Below the pieces are notes generated by a model. It saw only the letters and a list, made by a program, of their open reading frames with translations. It searched no databases and had not been told where the DNA came from. The position numbers and the translations under genes were made by a program. A DNA stretch of 64,000 bases from Castor canadensis (Eukaryota; Chordata; Mammalia; Rodentia; Castoridae). Location: contig NC_133386.1 of the NCBI RefSeq assembly GCF_047511655.1, positions 76,077,501 through 76,141,500 on the forward strand. Direction: 5' to 3'. Positions 45,431 through 56,545 of the stretch are shown here, piece by piece (the stretch's first letter is position 1; each line of letters starts with the position of its first letter).

Positions 45431-45773
45431 GTGATTTGTTTAATTTAATGCAAAATAATTAGAATTTTGTTGGAGTGTGAACAGAATATCATTAGAAGGT
45501 ATTCTGGAAGAATGTAGTATGGGCTACTTAAACATGACAATATGGTAACTAAATGATGAAATATTGAGAATTTATTATACTTTAAATGAAACTATATATT
45601 TGATGTACATTTTGTGATTCTTATATTTAATAAGTGCATTGGGGAATATCATGATCAGAAACATTGTTTCTGATTGGCAGGTGCTTCATAAATATTTGTT
45701 AAAATAAATGAAAGGATAACTTAATGTTTTATATTTTTGTTGGTTCTAAAAATTATTCTTATTTATTTTGAAG

Positions 45774-45894
45774 GTATCTTCATGTCTTAATGATCTTCTG
45801 GTCATTTGTTGCTGGAGTTGTCACATTTTACTGCTCATTAGGACCTGATTCTCTCTTACCAAATATATTCTTCATGATAAAATATAAACCCAAG
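45774..45894 (+). CDS. SNX14: SNX14 coding exon 2 (residues 47-87)
   Basis: Completes Arg47 and continues [19 protein letters not shown], the second hydrophobic arm of the ER hairpin, then [21 protein letters not shown]. The acceptor is TTTTGAAG|G and the donor AAG|GTAAAA, ending on a codon boundary. The two membrane segments are therefore encoded on either side of the largest intron in the window. Confidence 0.96.
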
Positions 45895-46107
45895 GTAAAA
45901 TTGTGTTTTTATTTTTAAAAGTCAGTTTGTATTGCCTTGCATTGTTTAACATTCATTACTGAAAGTATTTTAAAGTCATGATTTCTTAAAATCTACTTAT
46001 GATTATTTAATAATAGAAGATAGGAAGTTGATCAGAAAATTTTCAAAACGAAGTTTGTGTTTTTTTGTATGTATGTATATATTTACTTATTTTAACTGCA
46101 TTTTTCA

Positions 46108-46172
46108 GTGGTAGGGAATGAACATGGTCCTTGCATGCTAAACATGCACTTTACCACTGAGCTATGTCCCCA
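46108..46172 (-). repeat. ID-like SINE fragment
   Basis: GGTAGGGAATGAACATGG and ACTTTACCACTGAGCTATG, an older ID-type unit. Confidence 0.6.
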
Positions 46173-46299
46173 GAGTTAGTTTAATGTGTACAGCTCTAAG
46201 AAGGTGGGGGGGGGGCAAAAAGAAAATACAACCTTCTCAGAAAGTTGGGGTCCATAATTTTAGATTATTCTCTAACTACCTATTAATTGTGAAGATAAT

Positions 46300-46495
46300 A
46301 AGTTAAAACAGAAGTTCTCATAATTAGTTGTATAGGAGAATCTCCTGGAGAATCTTTAAAAATAGAGTCCTAGTTCCTACAACCAGATTTTGATTGAGCA
46401 GTTTTGGCTTACAGCCTTTTTTAGTACTTGTTAAAAGCTCTGCAGGGGTTTCTGAGCAACAAACTCAGTTAAGGAATTCTGGATTAAATAATCTA
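46300..46495. repeat. MER5-like (hAT-Charlie) DNA transposon remnant
   Basis: AAGTTCTCATAATTAG, AGAATCTCCTGGAGAATCTT and ATTTTGATTGAGCAG follow the MER5A layout. Diverged. Confidence 0.55.
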
Positions 46496-46513
46496 ACCCT
46501 GTTACTTTCTAAG

Positions 46514-46612
46514 TATCCTTTTTTTTTTTTTTTTGCGGTGCTTAGAATTAAACCCTGGGCTTAATACTTGCTAGGCAAGTACTGTATCACTGAGCTGCAT
46601 ACTCATTCTTCT
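46514..46612 (-). repeat. ID-like SINE
   Basis: T-run then GAATTAAACCCTGGGC and GGCAAGTACTGTATCACTGAG. Confidence 0.65.
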
Positions 46613-46633
46613 AACTCCGTTAATTTAAATGTC

Positions 46634-46922
46634 AGTGTGCAGTTGGGCACATTGGCTCATACCTGCAATGCTAACTACTTAGGAGGCAGAGATTGGAATA
46701 ATCATGATTCGAGGCCTGTCCAAGCAAATATAAGACCTCTTTTTCAACCAATAAAAAACTGGGTGTAGTGGTGTGCACCTGTCATCCCAGCTATATGGGA
46801 AGCATAAATAGGAGGATCACACTCCAGGTGAGCCTAATCAAAAACACGGAGACCCTATTTAAAAAATAACTAAAGCAAAAGGACTGAGGCTTTGAGTTCA
46901 AATGCCAGTACCACCAAATTTT
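46634..46922 (+). repeat. Three-unit SINE (B1 + B1 + ID-like)
   Basis: Two successive B1-like units (CATACCTGCAATGCTAACTA; GCACCTGTCATCCCAGCTAT), then a short ID-like 3' end (TTGAGTTCAAATGCCAGTACC). Confidence 0.75.
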
Positions 46923-47017
46923 TTTTAAATGTCTGTATGCACTATAGAAACAGAAATGATTAGGCAGTTTGCTTAACCAAAGTAATTTGTATTTCTGAAG
47001 TTTATAATAAAGTTATT

Positions 47018-47140
47018 GTAGGCAAATAGTTCCCAAGAGCCCATTTCCAAAATATGAATGGACTGGAGGTGTGTCTTAAGTGGTAGAGGACCTGCTTTGT
47101 AAGTGCGAAGCACTGAGTTCAAACCCCAGTCTCACCAGCC
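47018..47140 (+). repeat. 5'-truncated composite SINE
   Basis: Linker GGCAAATAGTTCCCAAGAGC and the full ID half. Confidence 0.8.
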
Positions 47141-47227
47141 AACCAACCAAACAAGGTTGTTGTATATTTATCCTCCTAAAGCAAGATTCTGATCATAGGT
47201 AAGGATTTGATGGAATGAATATGATTT

Positions 47228-47672
47228 TTTTTTTTGGCATGCTAGGCAAGCTCTCTGCTATTAAACTATGTCCTCATATCTCTGGGTGAGATATCTTAAA
47301 GTCTTACTCTACAGTTGCTTATATTAATATAATCCCTTGTTTCAGATTTGATGGTATTTCAACTCAGAGGAAGCACAGAGCCTCACTAATGATCACATTA
47401 TATTCTTCCTCATTAAAGTCAAGAGTTTGGAAAAATAGAAAATAGTTTTTCTTATACTTTCGCAATGGAGTAGTCCATTTAAGTACAGATCAAATTTTTT
47501 ATAAGTGTTCATAACATCACTTAACATAAGCTTGACCTTAAGTCTAAGCTTAGAAATTTGCCTTAGAAATTTACACACACATACATTTCTTTCTGGCGGT
47601 GTCTGGGTTTGAACTCCGGTCCTCAAGTCTTGCTAGGCAGGCACTCTACTACTTGAGCCACTTTGTGAGCCC
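47228..47672 (-). repeat. Two ID-like fragments
   Basis: A short piece at 47228-47275 and a better-kept unit at 47591-47672 (GGTTTGAACTCCGGTCCTCA). The sequence between is unassigned. Confidence 0.65.
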
Positions 47673-47796
47673 TTAATCTTAGAATTTTGAAGCATTGTAT
47701 CAGGTATTTTGCTTCTGTTGGCAGTTTAGTTTACCAAGTGTTATTTATTACAAATAATGGTTTCCACTCTTAATGAACACAGAAAAAGTCCTCTGA

Positions 47797-47998
47797 TATC
47801 AGGCACTGATAACTCATGTCTGTAATCCTAGCTACTTAGGAGGCTACTCAGGAGGAACTCAGTTTGAAGCCAGTCCAGGCAAATAGTTCACAAGACTCTT
47901 ATTTCAAAAATACCCATCACCAAAAAGGGCTGGTGCAGTGGCTGAAGTGGCTTAGCAAGCATGAGAGTCTGAGTTCAAACCCCAGTACCACCAAACAA
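47797..47998 (+). repeat. Composite SINE
   Basis: CTGTAATCCTAGCTACTTAG, CAGGCAAATAGTTCACAAGA and GAGTTCAAACCCCAGTACCA. It ends about 135 bp upstream of SNX14 exon 3. Confidence 0.85.
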
Positions 47999-48132
47999 AA
48001 AAGAAGTCCTCCGAATTCATACATTGACTGAAAAAACTTTAGAAAACTTGATTCTTTGTAGTAAAAATCATATGTAAAGACAGATCTTCCTCTCCACTTT
48101 TCCTTTCCTTTTCTTTCTTTCTTTCTTTTTAG

Positions 48133-48209
48133 CAATTAGGACTTCAAGAATTATTTCCTCAAGGTCATAGCTGTGCTGTTTGTGATAAAGTGAAATGTAA
48201 GCGACATAG
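48133..48209 (+). CDS. SNX14: SNX14 coding exon 3 (residues 88-112, split codon 113)
   Basis: Encodes QLGLQELFPQGHSCAVCDK followed by VKCKRH. The spacing C-x2-C-x4-C-x2-H is regular enough to suggest metal binding, but this is an inference; the human protein keeps the same cysteines and histidine. The acceptor TTTTTAG follows a long pyrimidine tract (48100-48130) and the donor is AG|GTAAGT. Confidence 0.95.
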
Positions 48210-48290
48210 GTAAGTTAAACACTTTTTATTTGTTGGTCTTTCTAATTACATTTTAGGTTACAAGTGATTTAATTGTATGACTTTCTTTAG

Positions 48291-48369
48291 GCCTTCTTTG
48301 CTACTTGAAAACTACCAGCCATGGCTAGACCTGAAAATTTCTTCCAAGGTTGATGCATCTCTCTCAGAG
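48291..48369 (+). CDS. SNX14: SNX14 coding exon 4 (residues 113-139)
   Basis: Encodes the [19 protein letters not shown] stretch and VDASLSE that lead into the PXA domain. Intron 3 is only 81 bp. Exons 3 and 4 together are 156 nt, so joint skipping would keep the reading frame, while skipping either alone would not. Donor GAG|GTAAGT. Confidence 0.95.
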
Positions 48370-48664
48370 GTAAGTGATTTAACTAATATTGTCAAATATA
48401 GCCATGTGTTACTTAATGACGGGGGCATTTTCTGAGAAATGCATTGTTAGGCATTTCTCAGAAATGTAAGAATGTCACAGAATGTACTTAACACAAACCT
48501 AGATGGTACTGTTCAGTCATTGCCCTATTGATGTAATCCAGGGACATGGTAAGTATGAGCTGTATGAGGCTGCTGCTGGTGTGACATGGCATACTGTTTT
48601 ATACAACTAAAATTTAAAAAAAATTTTTAATAAGTAGAAGGGGAGTACATTCTAAAATTCTAAA

Positions 48665-48803
48665 ATAAAAAGTACACATATACATTATATATATACTATA
48701 TATATAGTATATATACATATATGTGTATGTGTATATGTATATATGTACTATAAATAGTATATACATATATATGTATATATGTGTGTGTGTATATATATAT
48801 ATA
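48665..48803. repeat. (TA/TG)n microsatellite
   Basis: About 140 bp of alternating TA and TG/CA dinucleotides inside the Tigger-like element. Confidence 0.95.
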
Positions 48804-48817
48804 TGGTTCTTTTTTTT

Positions 48818-49040
48818 TTTTTTTTTTAATGTGGGGCTGGAGTTTGAGCTCAGTACTTTACACTTGCAAAGCAGGTCCTTTACCGCTTGAGCCACATCTC
48901 TGGTCCATTTTGCTCTGATTATTTTGGTGATGGGGTCTTGGAAACTATTTGTCTAGGCTGGCTCAAACTGTGATCCTTCTGATTTCAGCCTCTCAAGTAG
49001 CTAGGATTATAGGAGTGAGCCACCAGTACTCGCCAAAAAA
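48818..49040 (-). repeat. Composite SINE, second linker type
   Basis: ID half, then the linker CATTTTGCTCTGATTATTTT, then B1 half. This linker differs from that of the main family. Confidence 0.85.
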
Positions 49041-49443
49041 AAGTATATTATAAATGTATAAAGCATATAAATATATGCTATATAGCATACTAAGATGTTT
49101 TTATAGTATAACAAGTACATAAGCCAGTAAAATAGTCCTTTATTGCCAAGTATTATATACTATACATAATTATATTGTATGTGCTGTACTTTGTACAACT
49201 GGCAGTGCAATAAGCTTGTTTACACCAACATCACTCTAAATATGTGAATAAAGCATTGTGCTACAGTAGCTATGACCTTACAGGTAAGGTAAATAGGTCC
49301 ATAATAATCTTAATGGGACCACCATTATATTTGTGGTTCATTGTTGACCAGATATTATTTGGTGCATGTCTGTATACACAAACAGAGAATGTTAAAATGT
49401 TAAATACCTATGAAAAAAATTTTTATCAAAAAATTTAATCCTA

Positions 49444-49733
49444 GCCACGTGCTGGTGTTTCACACCTGTAATCCTAATTAGAGAACCTGACATAGGGAGG
49501 ATTGTGGTTTGAGGCCAGCCTGGGCAAAAAAGTTTATGAGACCTCATCTAAACAGGAAAAGAGCTGGGCATGGTAGAACGTTCCTATCATTCTAGCTTTA
49601 TTCCAGTCAGCGTGGGCAAAAAAGTGAGACCCTATTATCTCCAAAATAACCAGAGCAAAGAGGTTTGGAGACAGGGTTCAAGCAAGCACAAGGCCCTGAG
49701 GTCAAACCCCAGTACTTCAAAAAAAAAAAATTA
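49444..49733 (+). repeat. Three-unit SINE (B1 + B1 + ID-like)
   Basis: GGTTTGAGGCCAGCCTGGGC, GAGCTGGGCATGGTAGAACG, and AGGTCAAACCCCAGTACTTC mark the three units, with an A-tail. Confidence 0.75.
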
Positions 49734-49751
49734 ATTCATAGACATCTCAAT

Positions 49752-49873
49752 AAGGTAGGCATGGTGGCACACATGTGTAATCCAGGACTCAGGAGGCTAA
49801 AGTGGGAGGATCCTGAGTTCCAGACCAGCTGGGCTACCAAGTGAGAGCCCAGAAAAACCCAGAAAAAAACACA
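49752..49873 (+). repeat. B1-like SINE monomer
   Basis: GGCATGGTGGCACACATGTG and GACTCAGGAGGCTAAAGTGG. Confidence 0.8.
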
Positions 49874-49879
49874 CATCTC

Positions 49880-50590
49880 AATCTGTGTCAACCAGTGAGG
49901 TCTGGGCTAGGTTGTTGATTATTACAAAATAAGCAAATTGAGTAGTAAAGAATTCCCAATTGCACTTAGATCCAAGATTTGCTAAGGAAAGCATTGCTTT
50001 AACTGGCTATTGTTCACCTATAAAAACAAGCACCTTTATGATAGGGGAGTAGAAATGGCCATTTTGTAATTCCCGAAGGAGCATTGAACTGCAGAGAACA
50101 AATGCAGATCTTACTGAATTATGATACCTGTTTTGATACTAATGTAAGGATAGAACAGGGAATGGGATAATTTCTCCCAGAAAGCATGTTTTCTTATCTT
50201 TGTTCTAGTTACATTTTATGTTTCTTTTGGTAGCATGTATGTTTTAGTTACTTATTTTAGAGACTTGTCTTTTCCATGCATCTGAAAAAGCAGTGAAGTT
50301 TTTAAAGGTGGAAAGTTGGGTGGTCTCACTTGTTCACAGCAACAAGTTTGGGATCACATATATTGTTGGTAGATGATAGGTTATGTATTGATTGAAATTG
50401 AGTGCTTTGTAGCTGAAGAATAGCAGTAAGCACCTAAACCCTGCCTGATTGTCCATTATCCCATTTCATCCCCTCCTTTGATTAAAGGTAAGCTGCATAA
50501 AGTGCCATTGATATGACATGCTTGGCATTTTTCCTTTTCATTACTTCCCTAAGGCCTTTTTAATATCCAAGATTTGCTGTAAGACAGTGT
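49880..50590. other. SNX14 intron 4, nothing recognised
   Basis: Single-copy-looking sequence without supported exons. Confidence 0.45.
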
Positions 50591-50596
50591 TATTCA

Positions 50597-50843
50597 GCAC
50601 CTAGAGATGTAACTCAGTGGTGCAGTGCTTGCCTACCATGTACATGGCCCTAGACTTGATCCATAACTACCCCCCCAAGATATTAAAATTAAGAAACATA
50701 AAGACTGTGCTGTCCAGTATGGTAGCCACTAGCCACATGTGGGATTTTGTTGTTGTTTGTTGTTGTTGTACCGGAGTTTGAACTCTGGGCCTCATGTTTG
50801 CTTGGCAGGCACTCTCCCATTTGAGCCACTCTGCCAGCCTACC
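50597..50843. repeat. ID-like SINE (+) and ID-like SINE (-)
   Basis: 50597-50682 on + (older type), 50757-50843 on - (GTTTGAACTCTGGGCCTCAT). Confidence 0.7.
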
Positions 50844-50896
50844 ACATGTAGTTATTAATAAACACTTGGATTGTGCTAGTCAAAATTGGAATGTGT

Positions 50897-50950
50897 TTTA
50901 TATATATATATATATATATAGCACATATATATATATACAGTATATATACT
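50897..50950. repeat. (TA)n microsatellite
   Basis: TATATATA tracts at 50899-50920 and 50927-50950, separated by GCACA. Confidence 0.9.
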
Positions 50951-51074
50951 GGATTTTGAAGAACTAGCAAGAAAAAAGGAATGTGAAATATTTTTTAACA
51001 TAGGTTATGTGTTGAAATAATAATAGTTTGGATATATTGGGTTAAATAAAATATTATAAAATATGTAACTCACA

Positions 51075-51290
51075 TTTTTTTTTTTTTTGGCAGTATTGAA
51101 CTCAGGTCCTCATGCTTACAAGGCAGAAGCCCTACCACTTGAGCCATTCCACCGGCCCTTTTTTGTGTTGGGTATTTTTGAAGATAGCGTCTCACAAACA
51201 GTTTGCCCAGGCTAGCTTCAAACTACGACCCTCATGATCTCTGACTCCTGAGTAGCTAGGATTATGGGTGTGAGCCACTGGTGCCTGGCT
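51075..51290 (-). repeat. Composite SINE
   Basis: T-run, ID half, GTGTTGGGTATTTTTGAAGA linker, B1 half ending GTGAGCCACTGGTGCCTGGC. Confidence 0.88.
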
Positions 51291-51829
51291 CTCATTATGT
51301 TATTAAAATGCGAGAGTTGAAAAAAAGAAAAATCTCTAGCAAGAGTGCTTTCTGTGTCTCTGACATTTCATTGGTTACTTCAAAAAAATGACAGAACTTC
51401 TGTGTAAAGCTCTTGACCCTGCACCTGGCACATATTGGTGTCCAGTAACTATTAGTTTCCATATTTATAAAAACTTTTTGAGATTTTGCTACAGGCAGGA
51501 ACTGGGTAGGCCCCACATGTAAAAAAGAAATAAAATATAACTGATCTCTCTCTTCTCAAACTTCAGCTTAGCATTAGAGGTAGACATAGTATAATGCAAT
51601 GCAGGCAATAATGGAAGGATAGAATTAGGATAGAGGAGGAAGTGCACAGCTGTTGAGAAGGGCAGGGAAAAGGATGATCAAAAGTTCGCCAAACTGGTAG
51701 TATAGGAAAGGGTATTTCATATAGAGAGTTCTTGAGAGGAAAGAGGCTTAAAATAGGTGGTGTATTTAGTAAGGTAAAATGTGAGGGATTTGTGCAATGA
51801 AGAAATAATATTTTTGTAGTGATCATTTA

Positions 51830-51978
51830 TTAATTGCTTATCATATATTAAGCTCTGTGCTAAGCATATATGCATTATTTCATGTAATCTATACCCAGCC
51901 TATGGAATGGGTGCTATTATTGACAATATTACCAAAGGTAAACTGGAATTTAGAGAGCTTCAATAATTTTTTCAAGTT
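51830..51978 (-). repeat. MIR cut by an L1 fragment
   Basis: Antisense MIR: AAGCTCTGTGCTAAGCATAT, GGGTGCTATTATTGACAATA. It ends where L1 sequence starts. Confidence 0.6.
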
Positions 51979-52262
51979 TCGGAGAACAGGAGGGCAGAAT
52001 AGGTCCTGTCTGGGGGGTTGGTATCAGTGGGAGCGGGGAGGATGTGGGGAGAGGGTGTAGGAGGGTGAATATGTTGCACATATTGTGTACACATGTATAT
52101 AAATGGAAAAATGATACCTGTTGAAACTATTCCAGGAATGGGGGTAGGAGGGATAAAGGAGAATGATGGAGGGGGTGAATTAAACTACATTATATTGTAA
52201 GAACTTTAGTAAGTGTCATAATGTACCCCTAGTACAACAATAATAAAAATAATAAAAATAAA
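51979..52262 (+). mobile_element. L1 3' UTR fragment, sense orientation
   Basis: Reverse complement of the older L1 3' UTR type: AATAGGTCCTGTCTGGGGGG, TAAACTACATTATATTGTAA, then an A-rich tail. It is the only L1 3' end in the window on the + strand. Confidence 0.8.
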
Positions 52263-52532
52263 ACAATTGGATCCTATTTTATTTAGCAAATATATATAAT
52301 TTTCATATGAATACCAAGATAACTTTCTATGGTATATTGCCAATATTGAACAGTCATTATAAAAATATTTTCCTTAGCTAAAAATTGCTAACACTGTTCC
52401 TTTCCTAGAAATTTACATATTTCTATATTTAATATAATGTTCACATTACAAAAAATTTTTCATGCTTCATATTGAATTGATAGCAGAACTCATTCAAAAA
52501 CTCAGGTCTGGTTTAGTTCTTAATCAGTATTT

Positions 52533-52615
52533 TAATTTTTTTGGCAACACTAGGGTTTGAATTCAGGGTCTTGTGCTTGCTAGGCAAGCGCTCTACCTGA
52601 GCCACTCCACTAGCT
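52533..52615 (-). repeat. ID-like SINE half
   Basis: GGGTTTGAATTCAGGGTCTT and GCAAGCGCTCTACCTGAGCC. Confidence 0.8.
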
Positions 52616-52624
52616 TAACCAGTA

Positions 52625-53385
52625 TTTTATATAGCTTTTTAGAAATCAAAAGACCTTAAGGGTTGTGGTGATAGAGTTTAGATTAATTGAGCCTGGAAGT
52701 TAGTGATTTTCAAGATTCTCAAACTGTGTAATAAAAGCTTCAGATGTGACTCAGAGGATGCATTGGGAGGTAGAAAGGAAGTAAGTGGTCACAGATGCAG
52801 AACTCTTGCCTTAAATCAGTGCATCACCAGTTTTCTTTCATGTATTGTGGTTCGATGTACTGAGGGTTTTGTGCAAGAGGCTGATGTGCTCAAGTACATA
52901 TTTTAGATCACTTTGGCACCTGCATGGCACATTTTGGGGGAGAGCACACTTGGAAATGGAGAGATTAATTCAGAAGCTGGTGTTGCAATATAAAGGGTGA
53001 GAAGATGAGGACAAACAGTGGTGCTAGAAAAGAGTTACTTAGGATGTAAATTAGTAGGATTTGGTGATTGATTAGATATAGAGATAAAGGAAGACCAAAT
53101 GTTTAAAGATAACTTTTTCTAGTTTCCTCTCTATATCTGATCTCTGTCTGTACATATCTTCTTTTCCCAGCAAATTTAAATAATGCTTAATTTTTGTAGT
53201 AAATCAATACAAATTATTTTTACCTTAATATTTAAATTAGGGAATCTACAACTTTTCTTGCTGCTGTCAGAAAAGGCATATGGTCTAATTTGGGAATCAT
53301 ACTGGTAATACATTTCATTTATTTCCCACCCCCCCCCATTGTTTTAAAAAAATTATTGCATAATGCTTCTTATAAAAGGTACAAC
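52625..53385. other. SNX14 intron 4, nothing recognised
   Basis: Unique-looking sequence; the 67-codon ORF at 52703-52906 has no recognisable domain. Confidence 0.45.
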
Positions 53386-53389
53386 ATAC

Positions 53390-53700
53390 AGGACCAGGCA
53401 TGGTGGTGCAAGCCTATAATCCTAGCTACTTGGGAAGCAGAAGTAGGAGGAATGTTGTTTGATGTCAGCATGTACAAAAAGTTTTTGAGACCTTATCTCA
53501 AAAACAAGCTGGGTGTGGTGGTATACATCTGTCATCCCAGCTATGTGGTAGGCAGAGGTAGGAGAATCATGGTAGTAGGCTGGCCTGGGCAAAAGCTGAA
53601 GACCCTATCTGAAAAACAAACTAAAAGCAGGAGGCAGGTGATGTGGCTTAGGTGGTATCAAGGCCCTGAGTTTAATCCCTAGTACCTCCAAAAAAGGAAA
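53390..53700 (+). repeat. Three-unit SINE (B1 + B1 + ID-like)
   Basis: ACCAGGCATGGTGGTGCAAG, then AGCTGGGTGTGGTGGTATAC, then GGCCCTGAGTTTAATCCC and an A-tail. Confidence 0.8.
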
Positions 53701-53799
53701 AAAGTTAAAACATGCTATTAACACTTACACCTAAGGAATGAAAGGTTTAACTCCTAGGGTTTGTTTTGTTTCACATTTAACTTATATACTGATTTTAAC

Positions 53800-53995
53800 A
53801 GTGCAGCTAAAATTTTCACAAAGTAAGCATGTCCATGTGAATTAGCCTCCAGATCAAGAAATAAAACATTACAAGCACCCCAAAACTCCCCTTCACTCTC
53901 TTCCAGGCACTGTCCTTCCTTCAAAGCTAATTACTAACTCCTCTAATTTTGATCCCTTATATAACTCTTAGCTATTTGTTTCTACATTTTATCCC
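53800..53995 (-). repeat. Old L1M-type fragment
   Basis: CCAGATCAAGAAATAAAACA and TTACAAGCACCCCAAAACTC match antisense old L1, paralleling 28390-28430. Confidence 0.6.
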
Positions 53996-54391
53996 AAGAA
54001 CACTGACACAGAAAAAGTCAGGAATGCAAAAAACTAACCTATTTTCTTTCTTTCCATAGAATTTCTTTTGGTTCAGTGAAACTCACAGTCAGAAGCAATT
54101 TATTTAAATGTTTTGTTGTTTATGGAAATATTTAGAAATAAGTGTGTGTGATTCTAATAGCCATTTTTTTTTCTTGGAGCTTCATGATTTTACAAGTATT
54201 TTTTCAAATGTTCTCTTCTGATCCTCACAACCATGTAAGGTTGAAATACAATATTTTGTCACGAAAGTGTGATATTACTGTCAATATGTAGAATAATAAA
54301 ATTGTTTTTGGTAATATGTTACTAAGTCAACCAGCTCATTTCACTAGAATTAATCAATTTTATTTTTCTTTTAAAATGATTTTTTATGCAG

Positions 54392-54435
54392 GTTCTTGAA
54401 TTAGTGTTGGAAAACTTTGTTTATCCGTGGTACAG
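54392..54435 (+). CDS. SNX14: SNX14 coding exon 5 (residues 140-153, split codon 154)
   Basis: A short 44-nt exon encoding VLELVLENFVYPWY, the start of the PXA domain (PXA proteins typically have a '...NFVYPWY..' segment). Acceptor ATGCAG|G, donor AG|GTATGT. Exons 5 and 6 total 132 nt, so joint skipping would be in frame. Confidence 0.95.
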
Positions 54436-54677
54436 GTATGTCCTTTCTACAAGGCCTTTTTTCTTTAACATAGTGATTATCATTAAGTTAAACATACTAA
54501 TAATGTGTTTTCAGCGAGAGCTAGGGTGTTTCAAATGATGACAATTTAGACAACTCTTTGTTGGGGAGGGTTGTGTTGTACATTATAAGATATTTAGTAG
54601 CAGTCCTGGCCTCTTTCCATTAGATGATTATCAAATATTAACTGGAAGGCCTAATCAGCCCCAGTTAGGAATCACTG

Positions 54678-54785
54678 ATGAGCCAGTAATCCCAGCACTT
54701 GTGATGCTGAGCCAGAAGGACTGAGAGCTCAAGACCAGGCCAGCCCATGTAGGGAGACTGTTTCAAAGGAAAGGAAAAAAAAAGA
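54678..54785 (+). repeat. B1-like SINE monomer
   Basis: GCCAGTAATCCCAGCACTTG and CCAGGCCAGCCCATGTAGGG. Confidence 0.7.
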
Positions 54786-55067
54786 GTTGTTTTTTTTTTC
54801 TTTTTGCAATGATTTTATCTTTGGAGGGAAATCTATAATTAGATGTTTTATTAAATTGAAAGATAATTTCAATAGATTCTTTGGAAAATTAATATTTTTT
54901 TTCTAGGTAACTTTGGTTTTAGTGTATGTAGGGAGTGAGAGCCTTGCGCCTTTCAGAACAGAAAAAATACTCTAGATCTGAAAAAAAAGCCACATACCTA
55001 CTTTGAGAATCAGAGAGGTTCAACTTACATTATGTTAGTAACATGTTTCTTTAAGCAAATATGTGGG

Positions 55068-55500
55068 TTTTTTTGACAGTACTGGAGTTTGAACTTAGGG
55101 TGCAGCACTCTACTGCTTGAGCCAGGCCTCTTGCACTTTTTGCTCTGATTAATTTTGGAAATAGAATCTCAGGTTTTGCCCAGGCTGATCTGAATCGTAA
55201 CCCTCCTATTTTATGATTGTATTCCTGTAGTTGGGATGACAGTCTCCTGTCACCATGTCCAGCTTTTTCCCCTTTGATACAGGGTCTCACAAACTTTTTT
55301 GTTTTTTTCTGTCTGGCCTGGAACTGCAATCCTTTCATTCTCAGCCTCCTGTGTAGCTTAGGATGACAGTTGTGCATGGCCAGCTGTTGGTTGAGATGGG
55401 GTCTTGTGTACTTTTTGCCCAGACTGTCCTGGAACTGTGATCCTTCTGTCAGCCTCCCAAGCAGCTTTAGGATCACAATGTGAATCACCAGCACTCGGCT
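55068..55500 (-). repeat. Four-unit SINE array (ID + three B1-like)
   Basis: A short ID half with the TTTTGCTCTGATTAATTTTG linker, then three B1-like units in the same orientation: near 55175-55265, 55275-55385 and 55390-55500. Confidence 0.65.
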
Positions 55501-55504
55501 TCTG

Positions 55505-56540
55505 GGCCACTGTATGGCTTGTAGGGTTAATGTCTAATGTACCTCCCCTAATTTAATATTGATTCAGTATATTTTGAATTTCTAATTAAAAACATGCTGC
55601 TGTTTGAGTTCATTTACAGTGTTAAGACAAATTTAATATATAGTTTATATATTACAGTTCCCTAAAAAAGCTGTGTAAATCAATTGTTTCATTGGATTCT
55701 GTCTTAAATATGGTGCATTTTCCACTTAAGTAAAGCTGATAATGAAATCTTTTGTAAAATGAATGATTTTCTGAAGATGCCATTTCTTCTCCTCACTTCA
55801 AATTATGACTATTCAGATGTAAAATATGGTTGTACTTTTCAGTTAAAGTACACATTTTCTCCTCAGTCTAATTATTGATGCTGTAATAGCCCCTTCCCCA
55901 AGTTAACAGTGGGAAGCATGGTTGATACAGTTATCTTTCATATTCTTCTAAGGAACTTAACAGCTTGTACCATCTTTAAGTTCAGGATGTCACCATTATA
56001 CACACCTTTCTTTCTTACCTTTGCTTAGGAAAATGTCCTGATTCCTCTTGGGACATCAAGACTTCAGGAAAATGAAAAGTACTTGCTCAAATGAAGTTTG
56101 TCAAAATTTTAGTTTAAAAATATTTGAGTTTCCCATTCATTTTCTTTTTCAAATGAAACACACTTTCCTTTTTTACCTTTAGAGTAACATTATTTTATAA
56201 ATATTTTGAAGTATCTTAAAATGTTGTATTCTATTGTTCCCCTGATATTCATTGTTTTCTTTTTGATGATACTTAGAAAATCATCTTAGTTGTAAAAAAA
56301 AGATATGTACATGTGTGTGTCTACAAGGAAATACATGCTAAAATTAAATAATGGTGATTATGTCTTTGGTGTTAGAATTATGAAAGGTGTTTGTTTTCTT
56401 TTTTAATCCATTTCTTCTATTCTGCAACCTAAGTGCATTGTTTGTAAATAAAAAGAAGAGTAGCCTAGGTAAGTAGAAGAAAAAGCTCGTTCTTTGCTGA
56501 GCTTTAAGAAGGTGAAGCTGATTTTTCTCTGAACTTCTGT
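55505..56540. other. SNX14 intron 5, nothing recognised
   Basis: AT-rich intronic DNA leading to exon 6; no supported feature. Confidence 0.45.
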
Positions 56541-56545
56541 TGAAG

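Larger units (their letters stand above)
48400..49373 (+). mobile_element. Tigger-like (TcMar) DNA transposon, non-coding, diverged
   Basis: The left end (ATGTGTTACTTAATGACGGG, then TTTCTGAGAAATGCATTGTT and ACACAAACCTAGATGGTACTG) and right end (CTTAATGGGACCACCATTAT, then TTGTTGACCAGATATTATTT) match the two ends of a mammalian-wide Tigger-group element. Its terminal repeats begin CA.(T/A)CATG. It starts 30 bp after the exon 4 donor and is interrupted by a TA-rich microsatellite and a SINE. Confidence 0.7.

Noticed and set aside
48614..48895. 93-codon ORF with Ile-Tyr repeats
   Set aside because: Translation of the TA/TG microsatellite.
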